The notes under the pieces are model-generated. The model searched no databases and had not been told where the DNA came from. It was given only the letters and a program-made list of their open reading frames with translations. From an uncultured Chromatiaceae bacterium (lineage in GTDB: Bacteria; Pseudomonadota; Gammaproteobacteria; Enterobacterales; Alteromonadaceae): a stretch of 19,088 bases of DNA. Positions within the stretch are counted from its first letter, which is position 1. Each line of letters opens with the position of its first letter. The stretch covers positions 1 to 19,088 of the forward strand of contig CAMLRA010000074.1 of the NCBI GenBank assembly GCA_946482325.1. The letters are read 5' to 3'. Of the stretch, positions 1 through 8,150 are shown one piece after another. Made by a program: the position numbers and the translations under genes.

Positions 1-158
1 GTCATTTCCGTGGCGCTGTCGATCACTTCGTCGATCAGGTCGTCGGCATCGACCACCGTTCCTTCGCGCGATTTCATTTTCCCCGAAGGAAGATCGACCA
101 TCCCGTACGACAGGTGGTAGCACGATTTCGCCCAGGAATAGCCGAGCTTGTCGAGGAT
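1..158 (-). other. argS: Arginyl-tRNA synthetase fragment joined in frame to pstC
   Basis: Reading on from pstC in the same frame gives [20 protein letters not shown] followed by [20 protein letters not shown]. This is the KMSKS-loop region of a class I arginyl-tRNA synthetase of the type carrying [15 protein letters not shown], which I associate with Bacteroidota and some other phyla rather than with the usual gammaproteobacterial enzyme. Nothing like it belongs at the end of a phosphate permease. The residues just before it (HFRVLFL, about 159-179) fit both families, so the join lies in a roughly 20-base stretch plausible in either gene. This is either an assembly chimera at a contig end or a true recombination; an assembly artefact is more likely. 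No start or end of the synthetase is present. Confidence 0.85.
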
Positions 159-2345
159 CAGGAACAACACCCGGAAGTGGGTGCTGCCCACTGCTGTTTC
201 CGGTAACTCCACCGCGATATTGGCAGATAAGGTGCGCATGCCTTCAAACAGGTTGAAGTTGACTACCGGGCTGTTCCCGGTCGCCATCAACACAATCATG
301 GTTTCACCGACGGCGCGGCCAAAACCCACCATCACAGCAGCAAAAATGCCAGGGCTTGCGGTTGGTAACACCACGCCCATCATGGTTTGCCATGGTGTTG
401 CACCCAGCGCTAACGAACCTTGGGTTAAATGGCGTGGCACGTTAAATACCGCGTCTTCAGCAATGGAGAAGATATTCGGGATGACAGCAAAACCCATGGC
501 AATACCAACCACCAGGGCGTTACGCTGGTCATAAGTAATACCGTTATCAGTAAACCACTGGCGCAGGCTGCCGTTAAAAAACAGCTGGTCCACTGCCGGG
601 CTTAAGCTGACACACAACCAGATAAAGCCGATGATCATCGGGATCAGAATGACGACTTCCCAACCCAGGCCAAAGCGTTCACGCCAGCTACGCGGGAAAA
701 AGCGCCACAGGTAAGCGGTCAGTAACATCATCAGTGGCAACAGTAACAGGATGGCAAAGACTGCACTTAAGTATTTTTCAACAAAAGGCGCCAGCCACAA
801 ACCGGCGAGGAAGCCCAGAATCACTGTGGGCAGCGCCGCCATAATTTCGATTGTTGGCTTGACCTTGCCGCGCAGTTTCGGCGTCATGAAATAGGCGGTA
901 TACAGCGCACTCATGATGGCCAGTGGTGTGGCGAACAGCATCGCAAACAACGCGGCTTTTAAAGTACCGAGCGCCAGTGGCACCAGACTCATTTTGGCTT
1001 CGAACTCATCAGAGCCAGAAGAAGCCTGCCAGATATAGTCTTTTTCGCCGCGCCCTTCATACCAGACTTCATTCCACATTGCCTTCCAGCTGACATCCGG
1101 GTGGGCGTTTTCCAGCGCAAAACGCTGTACTTTGCCATCCGCAGCAAAAGCCAGTAATGCAGTATTGATCGGACTGATAGCGATGCGTTCGAAGTTCGTG
1201 CCTTCAACCAGAGGTTCAAGCGACAGGGTGCGGGCTGAAGTACCGTAATGAATGCCTAAATGGCCCGAGGTATCGAGTGCCAGAAAGCCTTTGCGCGAGT
1301 ATTCAGGTTCAATCTGGCGAATCGCTGCCGGATGCTGCTCAAAATCGCGAATATGTTTTAAGTGGAAATTATTATGTTCATCGCGTACCAGGAACCACTG
1401 ACTCAGGCTGCCGTCAGAACCGCCAACAATCAGCGACACAGCACCGACCAGAAACTCGACGGCTGTGACCTGTTGTCCCGCTGCGACTGCACTGACCGCC
1501 TCGACATAACGCGCCTGCGCCGGATCTGTCACATCATAGTAGTGAATTTTCTCGTTGCCTTCGGCAATAAACAGATTGTGTAACGTCGTATCCAGCAAAA
1601 TCCGGCTGACGTTTTTTGGTGCATCCGGCAGCGGATAATCGGTGCGCACCAGCGTGGTTTCACCGGTCATAAACTCAGTCTGCGCTTCAAACACGTGGTA
1701 ACTCAGCTTGCCATCAGCACTGAATGCCACCAGCGCAGTGCCGGCACTGCCTTCCTGCACCGCCAGGCTTTTCAACACCTGACCCGGATTTAAATCCAGC
1801 GGCGCTTCACCGAGCGGATAAGTCACCACCGGTACCACTTTACGTTTGTCGTTCGGGTAACTGAGGTTGTATTCGTGTTTAATCACCAAGGCCTGACCGT
1901 TGGACAAACCCAGCGCCAATAAACCTGACCGCGGCTCACCCCGGGCAAAAGCCGAAATCGTCGTGTTGGCAGGCAATGCCAGCTGAACTTTTTCACCGGC
2001 GGTGCCTGTCATCGCATCAAAAAACTGCAGCTCGCCGCTGGCTGAAACATTTAAGCCAACTTCGCTGTAGCGTTCCAGATTGGTATACAGCGGTTTATCG
2101 CTGTTGATTTGATAACTCTGTTCCGGCTCGACACTGGCCGAAGAGAATATCGGCCCGACTTCAGAGAACAGATAAATGAAGATAGTCGCAAAGGCTGCGA
2201 CTACGCTGATGCCGGCAAAAGCGATGCCGTATTTGGACATTTTGTCTTTCAAACTGCGCCAGCGGCGCAGACGGGCCCGTTTTTCGCCACTTGGCAATAA
2301 AGATTGCCTTGCGGTGACCGGGGCTGGCGTGGAGGTCTGTTGCAT
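1..2345 (-). CDS. pstC: Phosphate ABC transporter permease PstC, long form, C-terminus replaced at the window edge
   Basis: Inner-membrane permease of the PstSCAB phosphate importer. The frame is open from the ATG at 2345 to the window edge (781 codons, no stop). A cytoplasmic N-terminus is followed by a membrane segment at about residues 39-59 ([20 protein letters not shown]). A large soluble, presumably periplasmic, region of about 390 residues follows. The permease core starts near residue 455 ([20 protein letters not shown]) and carries the ABC-permease coupling loop near residue 640 ([19 protein letters not shown]). Long PstC proteins of about 700-760 residues are known from Vibrio, Shewanella and Pseudomonas. 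The PstC pattern stops near residue 728, after [11 protein letters not shown]; what follows matches arginyl-tRNA synthetase (separate entry), so the last membrane helix is missing. pstA, pstB and phoU would be expected next but lie outside. It follows pstS but has its own Pho promoter. Confidence 0.9.
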   Translation of the reverse strand, partial: MQQTSTPAPVTARQSLLPSGEKRARLRRWRSLKDKMSKYGIAFAGISVVAAFATIFIYLFSEVGPIFSSASVEPEQSYQINSDKPLYTNLERYSEVGLNVSASGELQFFDAMTGTAGEKVQLALPANTTISAFARGEPRSGLLALGLSNGQALVIKHEYNLSYPNDKRKVVPVVTYPLGEAPLDLNPGQVLKSLAVQEGSAGTALVAFSADGKLSYHVFEAQTEFMTGETTLVRTDYPLPDAPKNVSRILLDTTLHNLFIAEGNEKIHYYDVTDPAQARYVEAVSAVAAGQQVTAVEFLVGAVSLIVGGSDGSLSQWFLVRDEHNNFHLKHIRDFEQHPAAIRQIEPEYSRKGFLALDTSGHLGIHYGTSARTLSLEPLVEGTNFERIAISPINTALLAFAADGKVQRFALENAHPDVSWKAMWNEVWYEGRGEKDYIWQASSGSDEFEAKMSLVPLALGTLKAALFAMLFATPLAIMSALYTAYFMTPKLRGKVKPTIEIMAALPTVILGFLAGLWLAPFVEKYLSAVFAILLLLPLMMLLTAYLWRFFPRSWRERFGLGWEVVILIPMIIGFIWLCVSLSPAVDQLFFNGSLRQWFTDNGITYDQRNALVVGIAMGFAVIPNIFSIAEDAVFNVPRHLTQGSLALGATPWQTMMGVVLPTASPGIFAAVMVGFGRAVGETMIVLMATGNSPVVNFNLFEGMRTLSANIAVELPETAVGSTHFRVLFLILDKLGYSWAKSCYHLSYGMVDLPSGKMKSREGTVVDADDLIDEVIDSATEM

Positions 2346-2382
2346 GTTTACACATCCAGGACTGACTTTTCGGATGCTGCAA

Positions 2383-2416
2383 AGCTTAGATGAGTTTTAT
2401 GTCAGAAATATTACAA
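2383..2416 (-). promoter_or_regulatory. Pho box and promoter of pstC
   Basis: Read on the minus strand, TTGTAAT-ATTT-CTGACAT (2416 to 2399) has the 7-4-7 form of a PhoB site (consensus repeat CTGTCAT/C) with 5/7 and 6/7 matches. Ten bases later comes TAAGCT (2388-2383), a weak -10. The same 10-base spacing occurs at the pstS and phoB promoters here. It lies 54 bases before the pstC start and beyond the pstS terminator, so pstC can be transcribed independently of pstS. Confidence 0.65.
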
Positions 2417-2494
2417 AGAGAAATTTTGTCATAATTTGGAAATATTCAGGCTGGTACTGCTGGTCTGGCACGCCAACGCATACAGTGGGTCCAA

Positions 2495-2519
2495 ATAGAA
2501 AAGGCGCCCGCAGGCGCCT
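2495..2519 (-). terminator. Rho-independent terminator of pstS
   Basis: On the minus strand a 7-bp stem (AGGCGCC pairing with GGCGCCT, loop of 4) is followed by TTTTCTATTT. It begins 17 bases after the pstS stop. It should cut or reduce read-through from pstS into pstC, leaving PstS in excess over the membrane subunits. Confidence 0.75.
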
Positions 2520-2535
2520 GAGAAAAAACTGATAT

Positions 2536-3513
2536 TTATTTGATACCCAGCTCAGCCAGTACTTTGGCCGCAACTTTGTTTGGTACCGGCACATAACCGT
2601 CACGTACCACGATTTCCTGACCGCGTTTTGACAACACCAGCTTGATAAACTCGCGTTCCATCGGCGTCAGTTCTTTGTTCGGGTGTTTGTTAACATAAAC
2701 AAACAGGAAACGTGACAGCGGGTACTTGCCATCTAACGCGTGGTCAGCAGTAGGTTCAACAAATGGTTGGCCTTCTTTTTTCGCCAGTGGCAACGCACGC
2801 ACACCAGAGGTGACATAACCGATCCCAGAGTAACCAATACCATTGATAGATTCGCTGACGCCTTGAACTACTGAAGCAGAACCTGGCTGTTCATTGATGC
2901 TGGATTTAAAGTCACCTTTACACAGTGCATGTTCTTTAAAGTAACCATAAGTGCCTGATACTGCGTTACGGCTGTACATGGTGAAATCACGGTTTGCCCA
3001 GGCACCATCCAGACCTAACTGGCCCCAGCGGGTCACGTCTTCTTTGTAACCACATTTGCGGGTGGCAGAGAACACTGCATCAACCTGCGCCATGGTCAGG
3101 CCTTTGATTGGGTTGTCTTTATTGACATAAACCGCCAGTAAATCCACAGCAACCGGCACTGCAGTTGGCTTGTAGCCGAACTTAGCTTCAAACGCCTGAA
3201 TCTCACTTGGCTTCATCGCACGGCTCATAGGCCCGAAGTTAGCTGTGCCTTCGGTCAGCGCTGTTGGCGCCGTTGAAGAACCTGCACCCTGAATCTGAAT
3301 ATTCACATTTGGGTACAGCTTGCGGTAATCTTCAGCCCACAGCGTCATCAGGTTGTTCAGCGTGTCTGAACCGATGCTTGAGATGTTGCCTGATACGCCA
3401 GAGGATTTCTGGTACTCAGGTAATGCCGGGTCGACTTTGGTCACCGCGGCGGCTTGAAAACTGAATGTTGCAGCAACCAGCGCCGCAGTCGATAAAATTT
3501 TAAAAGTTTTCAC
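2536..3513 (-). CDS. pstS: Periplasmic phosphate-binding protein PstS
   Basis: Solute-binding component of the PstSCAB importer; it captures phosphate in the periplasm and hands it to PstC/PstA. The protein has 325 residues. A signal peptide is visible ([20 protein letters not shown], likely cleaved after AAA at about residue 23). Phosphate-site motifs are GAGSSTAP (76-83), MSRAM (96-100) and [12 protein letters not shown] (181-192). The start is GTG at 3513, preceded on the minus strand by AGAGGA at suitable spacing; no better ATG allows the signal peptide. It has its own Pho promoter and terminator and is followed by pstC. The length and the C-terminal VRDGYVPVP segment fit the short gammaproteobacterial PstS type. 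Identification is firm. Confidence 0.96.
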   Translation of the reverse strand: MKTFKILSTAALVAATFSFQAAAVTKVDPALPEYQKSSGVSGNISSIGSDTLNNLMTLWAEDYRKLYPNVNIQIQGAGSSTAPTALTEGTANFGPMSRAMKPSEIQAFEAKFGYKPTAVPVAVDLLAVYVNKDNPIKGLTMAQVDAVFSATRKCGYKEDVTRWGQLGLDGAWANRDFTMYSRNAVSGTYGYFKEHALCKGDFKSSINEQPGSASVVQGVSESINGIGYSGIGYVTSGVRALPLAKKEGQPFVEPTADHALDGKYPLSRFLFVYVNKHPNKELTPMEREFIKLVLSKRGQEIVVRDGYVPVPNKVAAKVLAELGIK

Positions 3514-3567
3514 CTTAAAGTCCTCTTGTTGGCATTCGCAGGCCTGTGCCTGAAGTTCACGATTCGC

Positions 3568-3601
3568 ATCATATGGCGTAAATATGACACTATTATGACG
3601 A
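3568..3601 (-). promoter_or_regulatory. Pho box and promoter of pstS
   Basis: On the minus strand TCGTCAT-AATA-GTGTCAT (3601 to 3584) is a 7-4-7 PhoB site with 5/7 and 6/7 matches to CTGTCAT. It is followed after exactly 10 bases by TATGAT (3573-3568), a good -10. No -35 is expected because PhoB replaces it. It lies 54 bases before the last base of the GTG start codon, the same distance as at pstC. Confidence 0.85.
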
Positions 3602-3643
3602 ATAAAAACACAACGCGAATTCTTGCAAAATCGGTCAGTGGTA

Positions 3644-3671
3644 TTGTGTTTTCAAGCCGGCTGGCTATAGT
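3644..3671 (+). promoter_or_regulatory. Possible sigma-70 promoter for the ACT-domain gene
   Basis: TTGTGT (3644) and TATAGT (3666) are separated by 16 bases. The -10 is good (5/6) and the -35 is poor (3/6). The leader to the start at 3811 would be about 130 bases and includes an AT-rich stretch near 3737-3765 that could hold another promoter. No Pho box in this orientation was found. The call is weak. Confidence 0.3.
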
Positions 3672-3810
3672 TTTGGCAGGCTGGGCGCCCGGACGTATCG
3701 GTTTTCGTAGCAGGGTCAAGCCCGCTCCATAACAAAAATTATATTTTTTAATGATATATATTTCACGCTGAATCACTTTTACAGCGGTGTATCAAACAAG
3801 GAAATTCGCT

Positions 3811-4317
3811 ATGAAGCAGTTGGTTTTAACGCTAATTGGTCAGGATAAAGCCGGCCTGGTCGAACAGCTTGCGACGTTAATTGCCGAATATCACGGCAAT
3901 TGGACGGCCAGTAACCTCAGCCATCTGGCTGGTTACTTCGCCGGGATTTTACAGGTTGAAGTAGCAGAACAACATGTTGCGGCCCTGACCGCAGCGCTGC
4001 AACAAATGCAGGATCTGGATATCCGCGTACAGCATGGGGTGGACTCCCGCGTTAATCAGCAAAAACTGCTGCGTTTTGTCATCACAGGTAACGACAGACC
4101 GGGCATAGTCCGTGAATTGTCGTCAGTGATCAAACACAAAGGCACCAACATCATTCATTTTGAGAGTTCTAAACAAAGCGCGCCAAATTGGGGTGTACCT
4201 TTGTTTAATGCGATTGCGACGGTCGAATTACCGGAAGGGTTGAACAAGGATGAAGTCGTACGGGCGCTGGAAGATATAGCGTCCGATGTGATGGTCGACG
4301 TGGAAAATCTGAGCTGA
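3811..4317 (+). CDS. GcvR-type double ACT-domain regulatory protein
   Basis: Protein of 168 residues made of two ACT domains: about residues 3-75 (LVLTLIGQDKAGLVEQLATL) and 88-165 (LRFVITGNDRPGIVRELSSV). ACT domains bind small ligands, usually amino acids. The two-domain form with N/D-R-P-G-I/L matches the family of GcvR, which in Escherichia coli restrains GcvA at the glycine-cleavage operon in response to glycine. It has no DNA-binding domain. The start at 3811 is preferred over an upstream in-frame ATG at 3787 because AGGA lies 8 bases before it and the first ACT strand begins right there. It is followed by its own terminator, so it is not an operon with ppk. Whether it acts on glycine metabolism here, or has a Pho-linked role suggested by its place between pstS and ppk, cannot be told. 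Confidence 0.8.
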   Translation: MKQLVLTLIGQDKAGLVEQLATLIAEYHGNWTASNLSHLAGYFAGILQVEVAEQHVAALTAALQQMQDLDIRVQHGVDSRVNQQKLLRFVITGNDRPGIVRELSSVIKHKGTNIIHFESSKQSAPNWGVPLFNAIATVELPEGLNKDEVVRALEDIASDVMVDVENLS

Positions 4318-4335
4318 CCCACTCTGCAACCAGAA

Positions 4336-4370
4336 TAGCCCGTGCATCTTCAGACGTGACGGGCTATCTT
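4336..4370 (+). terminator. Terminator after the ACT-domain gene
   Basis: An 8-bp stem TAGCCCGT (4336-4343) / ACGGGCTA (4359-4366) with a 15-base loop is followed by a short, weak T-tract (TCTTATT). It lies 18 bases after the stop codon and directly abuts the PhoB repeats of ppk. Confidence 0.6.
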
Positions 4371-4403
4371 ATTCATAAATCTTTCATCAAACTGCCATAG
4401 ATT
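4370..4403 (+). promoter_or_regulatory. Three-unit PhoB site and promoter of ppk-ppx
   Basis: Three 7-base units recur every 11 bases: TATTCAT (4370), CTTTCAT (4381) and CTGCCAT (4392), scoring 4/7, 6/7 and 6/7 against CTGTCAT. If the first two form the operative box, a TAGATT -10 (4398) lies 10 bases after it, as at the other Pho promoters in the window. If the last two do, no good -10 follows at that spacing. The exact promoter is therefore open, but PhoB control of ppk is likely. Confidence 0.65.
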
Positions 4404-4438
4404 AAGCGCAGGCCCTCCCCCGCTGTGATGGAATTGGT

Positions 4439-6559
4439 ATGGAATTACAAAGCAATGCAGAACTCCCGACTCATTTTTTCCCAAAAGAACTGAGCTGGCT
4501 CGCCTTCAACGAACGTGTGTTACAGGAAGCGGCTGACGAACGGAACCCGCTGATTGAGCGGCTGCGCTTTCTCGGGATTTATTCCAACAACATGGATGAG
4601 TTTTATCGGGTGCGGGTGGCCGACGTGAAACGCCGCATTATGCTGCAGAAATATCATGAAGAAGACGCCAGCCAGACAGAACATCTATTAAAACAAATTC
4701 AGCAGTTTGTCTTACGCTTAGGTGCAAAGTTTAATGCCATCCATATGGACTTGCAGCTGGGTTTGCGTAAGCACAATATCGAATTTATCGATCAGCACAA
4801 GCTGAATGAATCACAAAGCGCCTGGATTAAATCTTATTTCAAAGAGAAGGTGTTGCGGCATATCTCCCCTATTCTGCTGTCGAATGAGCATCTGCAACTA
4901 TCAAAACGGCTGGAAGATAATGCCACTTATCTGATGGTCGAAATGACCGGCAAAGGCAAACCTGAATACGCCATAGTGCAGGTCCCGACCGATGACGTGT
5001 CGCGGTTCCTGGAGCTGCCGATCGCGCTGAACCGCACCAAACGCAAAGGCCGGTACCGCCATCAATTTATGATGCTCGATGATGTGATCATTCATTGTCT
5101 GCATGATTTGTTCGCCGGTTTCTTTGATTTCTGCGACATTCAGGCCTATTCGATGAAACTGACCAAAGACGCCGAATATGACTTGAGTGAGTCACTGGAC
5201 CAGAGTCTGCTCGATAAAATGTCACACGGCATCAGGCAGCGGTTGGAATCTGAGCCAGTACGTTTGGTGTATGACGTCTCGATGCCAGAACATATGCTGA
5301 AGATTTTACGCAAACTGCTCGGTGCCAACACCTTAGATGCGCTGATCCCAGGCGGGCGCTACCGGAACTTCAAAGATTTTATCAGCTTCCCTTATACCGG
5401 CCATGCGAGCCTCGAGTTTCCGCCGTTGCCGCCGTTACCAAGCCCGGATTTTGAGCAATACAACACCACTTTTGATGCGATCCGCAATCACGATGTTTTG
5501 TTGCACTACCCTTACCATAACTTCACCTATTTCACCGAATGGGTCCGGCAAGCGTCTTTTGACCCAAAAGTGAAGTCGATCAAAATGACCATGTACCGCG
5601 TGGCAAAAAATTCCCGCGTGATCCATTCGTTATTGGATGCTGTGCGCAACGGCAAAAAAGTCACTGTTGTCGTTGAACTCAAAGCGCGCTTTGATGAAGA
5701 AAACAATATCCAGTGGGCCCGACGTATGACTCAGGCAGGTGTTCAGGTGGTGTTTGGCCTGACCACACTGAAAATTCACTCCAAACTCTGCATTATCAGC
5801 CGCGAAGAAAAAGGCGGCCTGGTCAAATATGCCCATATCGGCACCGGCAATTTTAATGAAAAAACAGCCCGGATTTATACCGATATGAGTCTGTTCACCT
5901 GCCATACCGAGATATGTGACGAAGTTGATCAGGTGTTTGAGTTTGTCGAATACAGCTATAAACCATTTGTATTCAAGCATTTAATTGTATCTCCTACCTG
6001 GAGCCGTCCTAAGCTGAACAGCTTAATTCAACGGGAAATCGACTTTGCTTTGAGCGGTCGCAAAGCTGAGATCCTGTTAAAACTGAATAATCTGGTCGAT
6101 GACCCGATCGTTGAGATGCTGTATAAAGCCAGTCAGGCTGGAGTTAAAGTCCGCATTATCGTGCGGGGTATGTGTTCGTTAATCCCGGGGATCCCGGGAA
6201 AAAGCCACAATATTAAGGTGATTAGCGTGTTAGACCGCTACCTGGAACATGCCCGTGTTTATCAGTTCTTTAATGGCGGCGATATTGATTTGTATCTGTC
6301 GTCGGCCGACTGGATGACGCGGAATATTGAACAACGGGTCGAAGTGGGCGTACCGATCTATAATGCGCGGATTAAACAACAAATTATGACGATCCTCGAT
6401 TTGCAGTGGAATGACAATGTCAAAGCCCGGCTTATCGACAGCGATCAGAGCAACCCCTATGTCAAAAGGGGCAACAAAAAAAGTATCAGGTCTCAGCAGG
6501 CGATTTATGACTATCTCGCCAGTCAGCAGCTGGGACCGACTATTCAGGCAGATTTATGA
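4439..6559 (+). CDS. ppk1: Polyphosphate kinase 1
   Basis: Reversibly polymerises the terminal phosphate of ATP into inorganic polyphosphate. The protein has 706 residues, near the usual 690-720. An N-terminal helical domain begins with FFPKELSWLAFNERVLQEA and contains NNMDEFYRVRVADVKRR (50-66). The two C-terminal phospholipase-D-like domains carry the catalytic signatures. His447 in LKIHSKLCIISR and His466 in YAHIGTGNFNEKTARIYTD correspond by spacing to E. coli H435 (phosphorylated) and H454. His604 in YLEHARVYQFFNGG corresponds to H592. The ATG at 4439 is the only sensible start; the ribosome site is weak (GGA 6-8 bases upstream). The stop overlaps the ppx start (ATGA), so the two are translationally coupled. 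A PhoB array precedes it. Identification is firm. Confidence 0.97.
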   Translation: MELQSNAELPTHFFPKELSWLAFNERVLQEAADERNPLIERLRFLGIYSNNMDEFYRVRVADVKRRIMLQKYHEEDASQTEHLLKQIQQFVLRLGAKFNAIHMDLQLGLRKHNIEFIDQHKLNESQSAWIKSYFKEKVLRHISPILLSNEHLQLSKRLEDNATYLMVEMTGKGKPEYAIVQVPTDDVSRFLELPIALNRTKRKGRYRHQFMMLDDVIIHCLHDLFAGFFDFCDIQAYSMKLTKDAEYDLSESLDQSLLDKMSHGIRQRLESEPVRLVYDVSMPEHMLKILRKLLGANTLDALIPGGRYRNFKDFISFPYTGHASLEFPPLPPLPSPDFEQYNTTFDAIRNHDVLLHYPYHNFTYFTEWVRQASFDPKVKSIKMTMYRVAKNSRVIHSLLDAVRNGKKVTVVVELKARFDEENNIQWARRMTQAGVQVVFGLTTLKIHSKLCIISREEKGGLVKYAHIGTGNFNEKTARIYTDMSLFTCHTEICDEVDQVFEFVEYSYKPFVFKHLIVSPTWSRPKLNSLIQREIDFALSGRKAEILLKLNNLVDDPIVEMLYKASQAGVKVRIIVRGMCSLIPGIPGKSHNIKVISVLDRYLEHARVYQFFNGGDIDLYLSSADWMTRNIEQRVEVGVPIYNARIKQQIMTILDLQWNDNVKARLIDSDQSNPYVKRGNKKSIRSQQAIYDYLASQQLGPTIQADL

Positions 6560-8091
6560 CCCATTTGACGCCCAATGCATTGTCAGCCGCAGAACTTATC
6601 GCGGCTGTTGACCTTGGCTCGAACAGTTTCCATCTGGTGATAGCACGCATTGTCGATGGTGCGTTGCAACTGCTGCACCGGGAAAAGCAAAAAGTGCAGC
6701 TGGCCGATGGGCTGGATGAACAGCAAATGCTTAGCGACGAAGCGATGCAGCGCGGCCTCAGCGTGTTGCGTCAATTCGCCGAGACGTTAAAAGATATGCC
6801 ACCGCAAGCGGTGCGGGTGATTGCCACCTACACGCTGCGGCGCGCTAAAAACAGCGCCCGGTTTTTACAGCAAGCTCAGGCTATTTTTCCATTCCCCATT
6901 GAAGTCATCGCCGGTCAGGAAGAGGCCCGGTTGATTTATCAGGGGGTGGCGCATTTCGAAACTTATACCGGCCAGCGACTGGTTATCGATATCGGCGGCG
7001 GCAGCACTGAATTTGCCATCGGCGTAGATTTTCAGCCGCTGAAACTGGCAAGTCGCAATATGGGATGCGTCAGTTTTGCCAAGTTTTTCTTCCAGAAAGG
7101 CAAAATCAGTCCAAAGCGCTTTGAACGCGCCTTGTTACTGGCCGAACAGGAACTGGAAAATATCTACACCGGCTATAAAGCCACCGGCTGGCAGCAGGCG
7201 GTTGGCACTTCGGGTACCATCAAAACCATTAAAGACATCGTCAGTGGCCTCGGCTGGCACCCGCATGTCATTCGGCTGGAGCACCTGGAAAAACTGCAAC
7301 AACTGCTGCTGCAGGTAGAACAATGTGAAGATTTAAATCTGCCTGGCCTGACTGAAGATCGCAAACAACTGCTGGCGCCGGGTCTGGCGATTTTATTGGC
7401 CTCCTTCCGCATGCTTGGCATTGATGAAATGGTCTATGTCGATGCGGCCCTGCGGGAAGGCGTGTTATATGAAATGAGTGACCGCCTGCAGCATCAGGAT
7501 ATCCGTCAGCATACCATCCAAAGCCTGATTAAAAGATACGCTATCGACACTGAGCAGGCCGGCCGGGTCAGCCAGACAGTCGAGGTTTTGTGGCAGCAGA
7601 CTCATGAAGCCTGGCTGCTGGGCGAAGAATGGCGTCAATTGCTGCAGTTTGCCTGTTATGTCTATGAAATTGGCCTGCAGATTAATTCGTCCAGCGTGCA
7701 GCGTCACAGTGCTTATATTCTGAATAACGCCAATTTGCCCGGGTTTAATCAGGAACAGCAAAGGGTGCTGGCGTCATTAGTGCGTTATCACCGGCGCAAG
7801 ATTAAACCAGACGATGTCTCGGCGTTTTATCTGTACCGACAGGCCGATTTTTATCATGCGCTGACGATTTTCCGTTTGGCCGTGCTTTTGAATCAAAAGC
7901 GCCGCGAGGACATAGTGCCGGTATTCACTTGTATCGCCCAACCTGCCCAGCTGACATTGTTGCTGCCAGAGAGCTGGTATCAGCAGCACACAGTACTCGC
8001 TGCGGACCTGCGCACTGAACAACAGTTCTTAAAACGCGCAGGTTTGACGCTGCATTGCCCGGGCCTGCCGGAACTGACGGACGACAATTAA
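6556..8091 (+). CDS. ppx: Exopolyphosphatase (Ppx/GppA family)
   Basis: Releases phosphate from the ends of polyphosphate; some family members instead act on pppGpp. The protein has 511 residues, matching the full-length Ppx/GppA type. The sugar-kinase/actin-like fold shows its two phosphate motifs: AAVDLGSNSFHLVIARI (about 16-32) and VIDIGGGSTEFAIG (143-156). The catalytic-glutamate region is IAGQEEARLIYQGV (118-131). The C-terminal half has HD-like helical character (for example LASLVRYHRRKIKP). It overlaps ppk1 by 4 bases (ATGA). The pairing with ppk1 and the 511-residue length favour Ppx over GppA. Opposing enzymes in one PhoB-linked operon suggest tuning of the polyphosphate store. Confidence 0.94.
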   Translation: MTHLTPNALSAAELIAAVDLGSNSFHLVIARIVDGALQLLHREKQKVQLADGLDEQQMLSDEAMQRGLSVLRQFAETLKDMPPQAVRVIATYTLRRAKNSARFLQQAQAIFPFPIEVIAGQEEARLIYQGVAHFETYTGQRLVIDIGGGSTEFAIGVDFQPLKLASRNMGCVSFAKFFFQKGKISPKRFERALLLAEQELENIYTGYKATGWQQAVGTSGTIKTIKDIVSGLGWHPHVIRLEHLEKLQQLLLQVEQCEDLNLPGLTEDRKQLLAPGLAILLASFRMLGIDEMVYVDAALREGVLYEMSDRLQHQDIRQHTIQSLIKRYAIDTEQAGRVSQTVEVLWQQTHEAWLLGEEWRQLLQFACYVYEIGLQINSSSVQRHSAYILNNANLPGFNQEQQRVLASLVRYHRRKIKPDDVSAFYLYRQADFYHALTIFRLAVLLNQKRREDIVPVFTCIAQPAQLTLLLPESWYQQHTVLAADLRTEQQFLKRAGLTLHCPGLPELTDDN

Positions 8092-8114
8092 CATTGGATA
8101 AAACTTTGGTCGGA

Positions 8115-8150
8115 ACGGGCTGCGCGACATATCAGCCCGTCTTTGCTGTT
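8115..8150 (+). terminator. Terminator after ppx
   Basis: An 8-bp stem ACGGGCTG (8115-8122) / CAGCCCGT (8133-8140) is followed by CTTTGCTGTT. It sits 23 bases after the ppx stop. Its distal end meets the remains of the convergent DUF547 pseudogene. Confidence 0.65.

Noticed and set aside
148..534. Plus-strand open frame of 128 codons opposite pstC
   Set aside because: It is antisense to a firmly identified permease, has no ribosome site and low-complexity content; a shadow of pstC codon use.
2426..2443. TTGTCAT-AATT-TGGAAAT on the plus strand as a further Pho box
   Set aside because: The second unit is poor and it points away from pstC into the end of pstS, where no plus-strand gene exists.
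3787..3810. Earlier start of the ACT-domain protein at 3787
   Set aside because: The ribosome site AGGA lies within this stretch and serves the ATG at 3811, where the first ACT strand begins.
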